A DNA stretch of 36,424 bases from Oppiella nova. Lineage: Eukaryota; Arthropoda; Arachnida; Sarcoptiformes; Oppiidae. The position numbers were made by a program, and so were the translations under genes. The notes under the pieces were generated by a model. That model made no database searches, was not told where the DNA came from, and saw only the letters and a list, made by a program, of their open reading frames with translations. Shown piece after piece: positions 1 to 11,016 of this stretch. The DNA lies in contig CAJPVJ010000143.1 in NCBI GenBank assembly GCA_905397405.1, positions 1 through 36,424 of the forward strand. The letters run 5' to 3'. The number at the start of each line of letters is the position of its first letter. Positions within the stretch are counted from its first letter, which is position 1.

Positions 1-48
1 AATAAAATACTTTAATTAAAATTATTTAACAATAAATTAATAATTAAC

Positions 49-1180
49 TGAAATAAGTGTGGATTTGTTGAGTTCAGCGAACCCTCCGATAGTGAACCCA
101 AATGTACGCGTATTTCGCATTACAGTCCCAAACGTAAGCCATTCCCTATACTCTCGATCAGTCATATCCCGGGTATTCATACCATTCAGTGTATCGATAA
201 TATCCACACATTTATCGCCCACTAAACCGCATATAAAACACGTAATGATTAACTGTAGACCACATGAAATACTGCTGAATCCTATTGAGTTGGCAAAGAT
301 GTTCATGTATGGTAATGCACTAACTAAGGTTAGTAGATAAATGCAAAACATTAGATTCACAATAGTTATCAAGGTGCTTATTGTGATTAATACGGCCATA
401 ATTTTATCAATAATCTTAATTGTATCATGGATGTTTTGATACATTTTCTTATAATCTGTTAAAAAAATAATTAATTATAACATTTATGATAATATTTTAT
501 ATTATAAAAACTATTTATAGATAAACGTTACCAATTTTGTTAATATTGTTGATTTTTAATATATTATGTAAATGATCAAGCAAACTGTAACAATATGCGG
601 ATATAATACATATAATAGGTGTAGCCATCCACCCAGTGTAAATCGTATACGAATACTCAAATGTAGTGATCATGGTAAACCAATTGCTAACTAAATTTTC
701 AGTCATACTATATATAAATAATACCCATACTATAATTGAATGAACAAGCCATAGTATACATAAACAAAATGTTATCCTGTTAACTTTGTATACTAAGTTT
801 TTATAAGGTTCAAGATTACTGGTTACAATATAAATTATTTGATAGCCATATCTATTAACAAAATATATGATGTACAATTTTTGCAACCTAATTAATTCAC
901 CCACAGACATTACGAGTACAGACATACAATAATCCATATTGTGATTAATCATATTATGTAATCCAACAAAAAATAATTTATATAAAAATATTAATTCAAA
1001 TGTAGCAATTACAAGTGTACATATGTTACCATAGTAGTACCAATATTTATTAGAATTTACATGGCCATTTTTGTCAATTATTATACCACCATACGAAACA
1101 CCAGTAAGTCTACTGACAAATATAAATAATCTTACAAATTTAAGGTAATGTCCGTTAATTTGATTCATTATGTTAGCCAT
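49..1180 (-). CDS. GR1: gustatory receptor-like 7TM protein, exons 1-2 (exon 3 off-window)
   Basis: Exon 1 is complement 532-1180 (649 bp) and exon 2 is complement 49-455 (407 bp). The phase-1 intron between them has donor ATTG|GTAACG and acceptor AACAG|ATTATA. Exon 2 ends TCA|gttaat and the intron runs off the window start, so the last exon (seventh helix) is missing. Exon 1 has several hydrophobic helices and an N-terminal VSYGG segment shared with the other GRs here. Exon 2 ends with FGFTIGGFAELNKSTLIS, the region before helix 7 in arthropod gustatory receptors (7tm_7 family). An A replaces the usual second Ala of GGFAALN. The product is expected to be a plasma-membrane ligand-gated channel in chemosensory cells (family knowledge). 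It pairs with GR2 as an inverted duplicate. The ATG at 1180 matches the GR2 start. Exon lengths match GR2 exactly apart from that gene's one-base deletion. Confidence 0.85.
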
Positions 1181-2819
1181 TATTATGTTTAAAAGTGTAT
1201 TATTTAGATAAATTAATATGAAGGTAGTTGGATTAACTTAGAAAACTATTTTGATAAATAAAATTATTATTGATTACATTAATAAAATGTACAGTAAATT
1301 ACTTTAAGTACATTCCACTAGGTAAATATTTAGTAAATTATTTCTACAATAAAATGTATAAAAAGAATTTAGATTAATGTTTTTATTATAAGTAAAAGTA
1401 AACATACTTTATCTAATAATATTGACCAAACTATATGGTATATGTAATAATCAATAGACATGAGTTATTATAATAAATGAATATTTAAAATATTATTAAA
1501 ATAATTGTTAATAAAGTAAATTGCTCGATAAATTGAATAAACTATTTAAAATTCTTTTAAACTTAAAAATTTAATAAAATTTTTTTCTAACTTATAAATC
1601 ATATTAATTTATATAATTTTAAATGTTTATTTAAAATGCTTCGGTAAACAAATTGATATTTAATTAAATGCTCAATATAATTGTATTAAAATCATATTAA
1701 AATAAATGTTTATTAATCATATACTGTACATTGAAACTTGCAATATATTAAAATTGATATTGTTAATTTTAAAATTATTAAAAATATATTTATAAAGATA
1801 TTTACATCCATGCTAAGACACACTGATAAATAGTAATAATAATATTTTTAGTTCAAATTTAATATCCTGAACAGTTACGTAACTTTTAGGAATATTTTTA
1901 AATAATTTAATTATTGTTTAATAACATTACTTACACGTATAATTGTGTGTTGTACATAGCTTACTTGCTAAATTTATATTGAATGCCAGTTGTAAAGTAT
2001 ATTATCTATACAAACAGGTATCAAATATAAATGTAGCCAGGGAGCTTTATTAATTTATAATTTAAAATTAATTTTACTAAAAATCTTTAAAATCAAAGCA
2101 CAATAAATTATTATTATGGAAAAAATTATATAATAATGCTAACTATATATTGCCTATGTTATACATTAAATAATATAGTAAAATATGATTTATTTTTACT
2201 AAAAAAGATTTTTAAAACAAAATCAATAAATAAAAATGCACTTAATTTTGCATAGTTTATTAATTTAATAAAAAATATTTTAAAGCAAATAATATAAAAT
2301 TAGCCTCTCAATTTTTCTTTTTAATAATGTATGGTGCAATGTTACATTACTTACACGAACTACACTAGATTTTATATGCTTAATTAGATTTGCTTTCTGT
2401 GTATTATTTTTATTAGCTTTATTATTATTATTTTTAGTGCATTTCATTGGAAAATATTCTTAGTGATAATTAAATTTTATTATAAAATTAATGCCTTTAA
2501 AATATAAAGTTACTTTTTATGCATTTTAAGCCTAATTAGTACAATATTTAATATTTGAGATAGCCTAATCATGTCTACTTTTGGTATGTGCCTATCCACT
2601 TATTGAATATACTGTATGTTAATAATGAAAACTTAGTCATTTATTCATTAATAAAGGTATAGATCAGATGTGTTCAGGTGGGTAAGAGTGAGCATTATTA
2701 CAGTACTTGTAATCATTTTATTAAAAACTAATCACAAATACCATAACACATGTATGAGTAGGGATTACTAATTGCTTATAATGAAAGGGATTATAAAAAT
2801 TGTCAAATAATATAACATT

Positions 2820-2820
2820 N
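2820..2820. other. Single-N assembly join
   Basis: One ambiguous base. The sequence directly after it (2821-2869) continues, in plus orientation, the GR1 exon 2 to exon 3 intron that runs off the window start (reverse complement of about 1-44). No flanking duplication is visible, unlike the other two N positions. The join may therefore place a GR1-like tail next to unrelated DNA. Confidence 0.8.
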
Positions 2821-2870
2821 TAATTATTAATTTATTGTTAAATAATTTTAATTAAAGTATTTTATTTTAG

Positions 2871-2927
2871 ATATTCACATTCATATTAAGTTATGCGATA
2901 ATATTAATGCAAACTCGGAAGCAGTAA
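2871..2927 (+). pseudogene. Orphan last exon of a GR1-like gene
   Basis: Follows an acceptor (ATTTTAG) and reads IFTFILSYAIILMQTRKQ then TAA. This is the GR helix-7 signature (TYhhhhhQF-like) and nearly matches GR2 exon 3 at 5235-5291. The preceding 50 bases equal the GR1 second intron. No exon 1 or 2 lies upstream on this strand. It is either the displaced tail of GR1, put here by the join at 2820, or a remnant of a third copy. Confidence 0.75.
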
Positions 2928-4067
2928 ATAATTAATTTTAAATAATGACTTAATAGAAAGTAACAATATATAGTTGATATTGGATAAAGTGCAATGTTTG
3001 CTATAATTATTATAAAGATTAAATTTTAAAAGTTAATATAAGATTTACTTATTATTAAAACATAAATGCCCAACTTTTTTGGAACTTTATTTAATTTTAT
3101 TTTTAAAATATTAATATTTAAAAATTAATATCATCTAATTGACCTATTAAAATCATATTGTTTGCTAACAGATAAAGTAATTGTAATATTTGTTAAAATC
3201 TAAATAATATATTTTACAACTGTTATTGAATATTTTGGAAAATGAGCCATGCACAATACGACATTATAATATGTAAGTAACGTTACTAAATAATAATTAT
3301 ATTATATTTAAAATAAATGAGAAAAAATATATCTAAAAGTAACCTAACTTTAATTTAAAATAACAATATAAGTAATATTTAACTGTATGTCTTAGCAGGG
3401 AAGTAAATATCTATATAAATATATTTTTATTAATTATAAAATTAACAAAATAAATTTTGGCCTATTGTATGTTTTAATTTACAGTATATGATTAATAAGT
3501 ATTTATTATTTATTTAATTATATTGAGCATTTATAATATTTATATCTAAATTTGTTTACCGTAGTTATTTTGAATAAACATGATACAAAATTATATAAAT
3601 AAATGTGATTTATAAATTATATAAAAAATATTATATATTGTAGGGATAATAGCTATAATATGTATTAAATTTCAAACATCCATTTATATAAATCAACGCA
3701 AATACTGACATTATACATTAATCAACTGGCACATTAAACACACATCTGACCTAAATATGCTAACATGTATTTGTATTATAATATACATGTATTTGTATTT
3801 ATTAATAAAATTTGAATATTTTTAAATATTCATTTATTATATTATAATAACTCACCTCTATTGATTATTACAAATACCATATATACTTTGGTAAATATTA
3901 TTAGATAAATTATGTGTACTTTTACTTATAATAAAAACATTAGCTTAAATATTTTTTGTACATTTTATTGTAGAAATAATTTACAAATGGAAAGTACTTA
4001 AATTACTTTAATATTTTATTTACTACATTTAATCAAGTTATTTACATTTTCACATTGAAGCAAAATA

Positions 4068-5291
4068 ATGGCTAAAATAATTAATTATATTAACAAGCAT
4101 TACCTTAAACTTGCAAGATTATTTATAATTGTCAACAGAATTGCTGGAGTTTCATATGGTGGTATAATAATTAACAAAAATGGTCTTGTTACTGTTAATA
4201 AATATTGGAAATACTATGGTTATATTTGTACAACTGCAATAACTATATTTGAGTTAATATTTTTATATAAGTTATATTTTGTTGGATTACATAATTTGAT
4301 CAATCACAAAATGGACTATAGCGTGTCTACACTCGTAATGTCTGTGGGTGTATTAATTAGATGCAAAAATTGTACATCATATATTTTGTTAATAGATATG
4401 GCTATCAAATAATATATATTGTAACCAATATTCTTAATCCTTATAGAAACTCAGTACAAAAAATTAACTGGATAACATTTTTTGTATGTATAATATGGCT
4501 TTTTAATTCAATTGTAGTATGGGCATTATTTATAGATAGTATGAGTAAAAATTTAATTACCAATTGGTTCACCATGGTCAGTATATTTGAGTATTCGTAT
4601 ACGATTTACATAGGGTGGATGGCTACACCTTTTATGTGCATTATATCCGCATATTGTTACAGTTTGCTTGATCATTTAAATAATATATTAAAATTGAACC
4701 ATATTTTCAAAATTGGTAACTTTTTTAAATAGTTTTAATATTTTTAAAATTAATTATTTCTTTTAACAGATTATAAGGAAATGTATCAAAACATCCATGA
4801 TGCAATTAAAATCAGTGATAAAATTATGGCCGTATCAACTATAATAAACACTTTAATAATTATTGTGAATCTAATGTTTTGCATTTATCTACTAACCTTA
4901 TCTGTTGCAATACCATACATGAGCACCTACACCAAGTCAATAAGATTCAGCAATATTTCATGTGGTCTACAATTAATCATTACGTGTTTTATATGCGGTT
5001 TAGTAAGCGATAAATGTGTGGATATTATCGATACACTGAATGGTATGAATACCCGGGATATGACTGATCGAGAGTATAGAGAATGGCTTACGTTTGGGAC
5101 TGTAATGCGAAATACGCGTACATTTGGGTTCACTATCGGAGGGTTCGCTGCACTCAACAAATCCACACTTATTTCAGTTAATTATTAATTTATTGTTATA
5201 TAATTTTAATTTAACAATGTTATTTTATTTACAGATATTCACATTCATATTAAATTATACGATAATATTAATGCAAACTCGGAAACAGTAA
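4068..5291 (+). pseudogene. GR2: gustatory receptor-like gene with a one-base deletion
   Basis: Exons 4068-4715, 4770-5176 and 5235-5291, with phase-1 and phase-0 introns exactly as in GR1. The first exon is 648 bp against 649 in GR1. At about 4359-4362 GR1 reads AGGTTGCAA where GR2 reads AGATGCAA, so one base is lost. The frame breaks between IR and QKLYIIYFVN, and a stop follows at codon 115. Everything downstream is open in the shifted frame: exon 2 carries FTIGGFAALNKSTL and exon 3 carries TFILNYTIILMQ, the GR C-terminal signature. The rest is undamaged, so the change is either very recent or a base-calling error. With the base present this would be a complete GR of about 370 residues. 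The product would be a multi-pass chemosensory membrane protein (family knowledge). Confidence 0.8.
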
Positions 5292-6214
5292 ATAATTAAT
5301 TTTAAATAATGGCTTTATAGAAAATAACAATAAATAGTTGATATTGGATACTACGATAATGTTTGTTATAATTATTATAAAGATTAAATTTTTAAAGTAA
5401 CTGTAAGATTTAATTACATTTAAAACAAATTCCCAACTTTTTTGGAACATTATTTAATTTATTTTTAAAAATATTAATAATTAAAAATCAATATCATTAA
5501 CATTTTAATTAACATTTTAAAATTATACAATTTGCCAACAGATGGAGTAATCATAATATTAATTAAAATTTAATCTAACAAGAATTTTTTAATTAATCTA
5601 AATTCCCAGCATATATCATTAAGAATGACCAAGATCTATTAGGGTTGAACACCATGTTCCCAAATCCAGCGATACCTCCCACCACCACCTCAAATCTTTA
5701 GCAATTTCTACGCAAATATTATTTAACTTGGTATAAATTACATATAGAATATTTATTAAAATTTGTAGCAAGTTAAAAACACATATTACAATTTATATAA
5801 TTTATGGAGCAATTTATTATATTAGCAATTATTTTAATAATATTTTTAAATATTCATTTATTATATTATAATAACTCACGTCAATTGATTATGATATACA
5901 TATACACATACTATATATTCTTTGGTCAATATTATTAGATAAATTATGTTTACTTTTACTTATAAAAAAAACATTATTTTAAATATTTTATTTACATTTT
6001 ATTGTAAAAATAATTTACTAATTATTTATCTAGTGGAAAGTACTTAATTAATTTCCTGTAATATATCTCTGGTAAATTGATCAATAAGGGACAGGACGGT
6101 TCGGTATGATTTTTTAAATTAAAATTTAGATAAACAACAATACGATTAGGATTATGTTTTTCTAGTAGTTCATACACGTATTCACATTAACATAAGACTT
6201 GTCATGTCATAATA
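5292..6214. other. Gene-free stretch with an orphan copy of the GR1/GR2 upstream region
   Basis: 5292-5500 matches the DNA downstream of the orphan exon at 2871. About 5821-6040 is a third copy of the GR1/GR2 upstream region (compare 3820-3995): TCATTTATTATATTATAATAAC, the TTAGATAAATTATG motif and TGGAAAGTACTTAA all recur. No GR follows it. 5595-5710 is a GC-richer island described in the findings. Nothing else was recognised. Confidence 0.55.
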
Positions 6215-6404
6215 GACATAACCTAATCGATGCATTCAAAGTTACACAACACTAAAAGTTTATAATTGTTTTTAAAAATAAATTTCTATTTATTTTAGTC
6301 ATTTATATAAATATTAGTTACAATAATGTGTTTAAATTATGTTTTTTTTAAAAATCAATTTATTAGCATAAAATAAATGCCAGTATTTTGCAACATATGT
6401 AAAA

Positions 6405-8605
6405 CTATGTTTTGTCGAAAACCTCTTTCAACACCCCGTAGCGTATGACCTGTGCGTCCATTTCCCGGATATTCAGTCTCTGTATTTGTAAAAACAATTT
6501 CAAATCCCTTAATGTATTCATAAGTTTTGTGTATTTATAGTTGGCTTTAGATTCGCTCCGATTTTTCAAAAATAAATATTTTTGAAGTAAATATCGGTAT
6601 AATTGCTGTTCATATCTATAAACAAATTTTTATTTACTGTAAAATACAATACAAAGTATCAACGTACTTTACACTATCGCTGTGTATAAGGCCAGGTCTA
6701 TTTGGATTAAATAATATAATTGCTATCAACTGTAATAAATAAAATGAAATTACTTTATAATTAAATATGTAAGGGATTATGTTGCTAGTTTATTTTTTTA
6801 CCAAATTGTAGACCACGTCATCTGTATCCCATTCCCGGCACATGTTTGCCATAAAACGTTTGCATAACTTATATGCATTTCGTTTGTATGGTTTTAAAAT
6901 GTCCAAGTTTATTCTTATGACTGTCTCACTGTCCTGTATCATAAAGTATTTTAAATGTTTTTATTTATCTAGTACAAATATTTATTGTCATAATTTAATA
7001 TACTGTATAGTAATTAAAGTTTTAAATATTTACAAAAATATGACTAGATTATAACATTGTTATCAAATAAATATTTAATATTATAAAATAAATCATAAAG
7101 TACCTTACCTTGATAAATGTCCAGTGTTCATGAACCGCGTTATAATTGGCTATAGATCTCATGTAAAATAACTCATAGCAGCCGTACTTTATGAGTGAAA
7201 TCCTATCGTTTTCACAAAAATACAATACAAAGTATCAACGTACTTTACACTATCGCTGTGTATAAGGCCAGGTCTATTTGGATTAAATAATATAATTGCT
7301 ATCAACTGTAATAAATAAAATTAAATTACTTTTTAATTAAATTCGTGTTTGTCATAAATTTGCATAGCTTATATGCATTTCGTTTGTATGGTTTTAAAAT
7401 GTCCAAGTTTATTCTTATTACTGTCTCGCTGTCCTGCATTGTAAAGTAAATGATTTTATTTAGCTAGTATAAATATTCATTGTCATAATTTAATATACTG
7501 TATATACGGTATTTTAATTAAAGTTTTAAATACCTACAAAAATATAACTAGATTATCATAAAGTACCTTACCTTGATAAATGTCCAGTGTTCATGAACCG
7601 CGTTATAATTGGCTATAGATCTCATGTAAAATAACTCATAGCAGCCGTACTTTATGAGTGAAATCCTATCGTTTTCACAAAATGCATTGAATTCATGTAT
7701 ATTTTCGCTATACATAATCATATATCTCAATAGCTTCTCATATAAATCGGGGTTAAAAACATTTAGCTGTATAATGAATTGCTTGTTTTTAAACTTGCCG
7801 GGTACTTTAAATTGTTGCGAATATACTAAGTTAGCTCTCAATAGCTCTTGTAGTTTATTTCCCTCTAACTCATTGAATTGGTAATTATAGTCCATTAATG
7901 GTTGCCGGATAGGTATGACTGAGTTTATACACTGATTACCACAGCATTCAACTATGGTTTGTCCACTGACTCGGTTCTCGATATCCATAGTTGAGTCTCC
8001 ACTGTCTGCGTGAGAATTATAGCTCAAACTCTCAATTCTTTGGATACTTTCCGATGATGTGGAGCTCAGTTGGCATAACAGCCTATGAAAGCCAAAAACA
8101 AAGGAAAAGGATAAAGATTACGGTAAATTAAATGCCATTGAAAAGAGGAGCAGCCAGTTGTATATTCGGATATCTGTCTGTCTGTCTGTGACAGACAGAC
8201 AGACAGACAGACAGAGAGAGAGAGAGAGAGTTAATTTATTAAAAAGTACATTGATACAACAGTCATACTTCATGCATTCCCATAGCATAGCATTTGTCGA
8301 GTCGACACTTAATACAAAATTTTCTAGTCTTGACATCAATCGTACAGTTATTTCTGTTAACGCATATAAATGTCTAATTAAAGTAAAAAATTAATTATTA
8401 AAAAACTAAATATTATTTTATATAACAAACAAATTACTCTTGATTTCATTGCATTTCGTTTGAAAAATGCCTTACACGAGTAACACGAAAAAGCACCAAA
8501 GTTTTTGCCTAGATAATTAAAAATGTATACAACAAGTCTGTAATTTACTAATTAAAATTACTTACAATAAGCCGGTGCCCCACATATACTACATTTATTG
8601 CTCAT
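6405..8605 (-). CDS. NR-A: HR96-like nuclear receptor
   Basis: Exons on the complement: 8566-8605, 8438-8508, 8269-8373, 7572-8168 (part inside an in-place complement block), 6802-6933, 6668-6729 and 6405-6615 (stop TAG 6405-6407). The DNA-binding domain has two C4 zinc fingers (CSIC...CYSC; C-x5-C-x9-C-x2-C in exon 3). The ligand-binding domain has the helix 3-5 segment FCENDRISLIKYG, NPNRPGLIHSDS, and a C-terminal VLKEVFDKT that resembles an AF-2 helix. Family role: ligand-controlled transcription factor in the nucleus; HR96 and its relatives sense xenobiotics and sterols. Inside intron 4 lies an extra partial unit: a truncated exon 5 (about 7334-7433), exon 6 (7244-7305) and an exon 4 tail (7109-7219). 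Skipping these gives the same seven-exon mRNA as the paralogues. The 5' end of exon 4 looks scrambled only because of the 8063-8189 block. Confidence 0.82.
7109..7433 (-). repeat. Extra partial exon unit inside NR-A intron 4
   Basis: In gene order: a 5' part of exon 5 (complement 7334-7433) ending at ACAAACAC, a complete exon 6 (7244-7305) with good splice signals, then the last about 110 bp of exon 4 (7109-7219) joined directly to intron 6 sequence. The adjoining introns match NR-B, once its blocks are read as their complement, better than they match the outer NR-A introns. The unit could be a real tandem duplication or a piece of NR-B misassembled into NR-A. Confidence 0.7.
8063..8189. other. 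127-base in-place complement block 1 (NR-A intron 3 / exon 4)
   Basis: Read base by base as its complement, without reversing, this block is identical to the reverse complement of NR-B over the exon 4 start and its preceding TCTG tract. The left edge falls at the first NR-A/NR-B mismatch (8062). At the right edge the CTGT repeat flips to ACAG between 8189 and 8190. Read this way, the exon 4 acceptor reappears and exon 4 becomes 597 bp, the same as NR-B. Confidence 0.9.
8190..8230 (-). repeat. (TCTG)n(CT)n microsatellite in NR-A intron 3
   Basis: On the minus strand this is a CT run followed by TCTG units, the same polypyrimidine tract that precedes exon 4 in every nuclear receptor here. NR-A has about 10 tetranucleotide units if block 1 is counted, against 7 in NR-B. 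Confidence 0.9.
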
Positions 8606-8712
8606 TGTAAATTATTAAATAAAAATTAACTATATAAAAACTTTTACTCAAATATATTGCTTTAAAATGTATTATTGTTATTTTTAAATGCTAACACAGA
8701 GCATTTTTAAAT

Positions 8713-8722
8713 CCTATTTATA
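8713..8722 (-). promoter_or_regulatory. Putative TATA box of NR-A
   Basis: Minus strand TATAAATAGG, about 110 bp upstream of the ATG at 8605. The same ATAAATAG motif stands about 90-105 bp before the ATG of NR-B, NR-C and NR-E. Confidence 0.5.
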
Positions 8723-8923
8723 AGTTATAAACAATCATATTCTGAGATATCTCTAATATGGATATCCCTAATATGATAAGGTAGAAAATTGTTGCAATAT
8801 CATATATACTAAGTATGCACCATAGTTTTATTAATATATTGATTAGATAAACATTACAATTGAGCGTACTACTGTTAAACACAGTACTAGATATCAATTT
8901 AGAAAGTTTGAATAAGTTATTTT

Positions 8924-8931
8924 TGACGTAA
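8924..8931 (-). promoter_or_regulatory. Conserved TTACGTCA element of NR-A
   Basis: TTACGTCA on the minus strand, about 320 bp before the ATG, inside a block (TTACGTCAAAAATAACTTAT) that recurs upstream of all receptor paralogues. It resembles a CREB/ATF half-palindrome; the binding factor is unknown. Confidence 0.5.
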
Positions 8932-9154
8932 CAAATGTTTATATGTGCATTATTATTAAAAGGTTTGCACTTTCGGACAGTTGGCATGCACTTGTTTATG
9001 TTTACAAATCCCTGGCATAGTTTCAATTGGTGCAATTGTTAAACAGTAACAATAAAAATTAATAATAAAAATAATGATATTATTTAAAACATTTAAATGA
9101 AATTTTTTTAAACATATTAAGTAATTAAATGGAAATATGTTATTTGAAAGGGAG

Positions 9155-9375
9155 CCCAAGGTGTAAGTATTATTTGTAAATGTTATGTGAAATACGCGTA
9201 CATTTAGGTTCACTATTGGAGGGTTCGCTACACTTAATAAATTCATTATTATTGCCGCAATTATAATATTTTAACATTTAACATTATTTAATGATAATTT
9301 ATTTTTAAATTTTTTAAAAATTGTATAGAATTATACAGTAATTATGTTGCAAACCAGGGAAAATAAAATTTGTAA
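9155..9375 (+). pseudogene. psi-GR-a: decayed GR, exon 2 tail and exon 3
   Basis: A trace of exon 2 (AAAGGGAGCCCAAGG, comparable with GR6 GAATGGGAGCACAAGG) is followed by a TGA where the arginine of MRNT should be. RTFRFTIGGFATLNK-like sequence follows at about 9190-9240. Exon 3 remains at about 9326-9375 as NYTVIMLQTRENKI. It lacks exon 1 and most of exon 2. It stands head-to-head with NR-A and mirrors psi-GR-b at 13935-14110. Confidence 0.7.
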
Positions 9376-9621
9376 TAAACATTTATTACTAAATTATTCA
9401 TAATTAAAATTTATTTTATTATATTCATGTATTTAACAACATAATAACACGATACGATATTAAAATAATAATAAATGAATGACCAAAGTTTGTGCTTGAT
9501 GTTTTTTATTTAGTTAATTTTATGCTATAAAAATTTTTAAAGTGAAATATAAATATTTTCAACGTAAATAATAATATAGTACATTTTAAAAAGTTTTAAA
9601 GGTAACAGTACTTTAGATGGG

Positions 9622-11016
9622 TTAGCCGTTTTGTAGTAAAATAACAGTGTAGTTAAGAATAAATGTAAAAATCTGAAAATATTAAAAAGTTAGTTAAGAT
9701 AAATATATGATTTATAGATAATATTATAGTAATTACGGCAATAAGTGTGGACTTATTGAGTGCAGCGAACCCTCCGATAGTGAACCCAAATGTACGCGTA
9801 TTTCGCATTAAAGTCGCAAACATAAGCCATTCCTTGTATGCCTTATCCGACAAATCATTTTCGTTGACATTATCTAAAACAGCGTTTAGTTTTGTAATCC
9901 GATCGCCAACTGACCCGCAAATAAAACACGATATAATCAATTGTGTCGCATAGGATACGCTTGATATTCCCATTCCCATAGCAAATGTCGCTAATATAGG
10001 ATAGTGTTTAGCCCGTGAAACCAATAATATTGACACCATTACTGTGTATACCGTTATCACTGCGCTTATAACCTGATAGATACATAAGCGATGATCAATG
10101 GTTTCCATGGTTTCCACAATTCTTAGAAATTCGTGTTTACACTCGCTTATGTGCTTGTCGTATTTAATGCGATTGTCTAATTAAGAGCAATTAGCTAGAT
10201 TACTGCATGGGAACCGAATATTAAATAAACTATAGTATAGCTTAATAAATATGAAATATTTTATATAAATAATTTTATAGGAAAAGTAAAATAAGGTATG
10301 GTAAAGTAAGGTTAGGTTAGGTTAGGTTAGGTTAGTGTCCATTTAATAATAGATAGAATATTAATAATAGGTAAAACATATTTTAATTCCTTAATAATAT
10401 TATCCTTCATTATATTATGATATACAGAGTATTAATATAGATATTTATTTAAACATATAAATTATTTATAATAGAACTTACATTTTAAGGCATTAAGTCT
10501 TATGCAAACCTTATCAAATAAATCACAACAATATATCGACGTTAACCACAAAATAAACGGTATTTTCCACATTAATAAAAACAGAATATTGACTTCGATA
10601 GTACCAAGGATAAACACTATGTTGCCCATAGTGAAAAAGGTATGTATGGTTAATATTAGCACCAACATTAAGTGCAGAGACCAAACCATAATGATCATGA
10701 TAACGCGAATATTAATTATTGGCCTATGCGCCATATACGGACCCAGGTTATTTTGGATAATTTTAAGCAATTTCATGCCATGATAGCTATTAAGGTAACA
10801 CGTGATATAAATATGTTGAAAACGTTGCAGTGACATCATCACATATACTGCGATAACGATTAATAGCGGGACACCCTCAAAAATAGGATGTTTATCCAGG
10901 TACAATAAAAATAAAATAAAAGATATGCACTGGATTAAAAACATGAACAATATGCACAAATAGCCGTAATATTTCCAAAGTTTGCTAGTATAAATATCGC
11001 CTTTTGGTGTATAATT
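9622..11016 (-). pseudogene. GR3: gustatory receptor-like gene lacking its N-terminus
   Basis: Exons on the complement: 10482-11016 (5' truncated), 9737-10176 and 9622-9672 (stop TAA 9622-9624). The first intron is in phase 1 (AAAT|GTAAGT ... TTAATTAG|ACAATC) and the second in phase 0 (GCC|GTAATT ... TTTTCAG|ATTTTT). Exon 2 runs from an in-frame start well upstream of the first ATG: KYDKHISECKHEFLRIVETM leads into the helices. The C-terminus has FTIGGFAALNKSTL and TFILNYTVILLQNG. Exon 1 begins abruptly at NYTPKGDIYT; about 30 residues found in GR5 are absent, because GR4 DNA in opposite orientation starts at 11017. No start codon in the family position exists, so as assembled it is a 5'-truncated gene, or else a misjoin. 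Confidence 0.78.
10309..10335 (+). repeat. Interstitial (TTAGG)n, left arm
   Basis: Five consecutive GGTTA units. TTAGG is the ancestral arthropod telomere repeat. It lies in the GR3 intron 1 and mirrors the longer CCTAA tract in GR5 intron 1. Confidence 0.85.

Larger units (their letters stand above)
1190..4067. repeat. Diverged inverted duplication of GR1/GR2 upstream DNA
   Basis: Gene-free AT-rich DNA. The stretch upstream of GR1 (about 1190-2060), read on the minus strand, aligns to the stretch upstream of GR2 (about 3100-4067). Shared landmarks include a block with TTAGATAAA near 1405 and TTAGATAAATTATG near 3901, a stretch with TTTGTTTACCG near 1640 and 3551, and TGTCTTAGCA near 1810 and 3389. 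The arms are clearly diverged. A central part (about 2060-2820) has no partner that I can see. No open reading frame worth calling lies here. Confidence 0.65.
6215..11016. repeat. Left arm of the large inverted repeat
   Basis: Reverse-complement partner of 12126-16713. It carries NR-A, psi-GR-a and GR3 in mirror order to GR5, psi-GR-b and NR-B. The outer boundary is clear: CATAACCTAATCGATGCATT near 6219 matches its reverse complement near 16690-16710, and the sequences differ beyond. Coding parts of the arms are about nine-tenths identical by eye, with some identical stretches over 120 bp. Confidence 0.85.

Noticed and set aside
59-340. Open frame antisense to GR1 exon 2, and the similar MDLLSAANPPIVNPNVRVFRI frames antisense to GR2-GR6 and GR8
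   Set aside because: These are the reverse reading of the nearly invariant exon 2 block. They recur only because the sense strand is conserved; none has a separate promoter or splice pattern.
6842-7054. Plus-strand frame of 70 residues
   Set aside because: It is antisense to NR-A exon 5 and its intron.
8063-8189. Micro-inversion with a breakpoint in the TCTG repeat of NR-A
   Set aside because: An inverted segment would place the microsatellite on the other side of the exon piece. Base-wise complement without reversal matches at every position; reverse complement does not.
8158-8394. Open frames through the TCTG/GA microsatellite
   Set aside because: Low-complexity reading across an intron and exon 3 of NR-A on the wrong strand.
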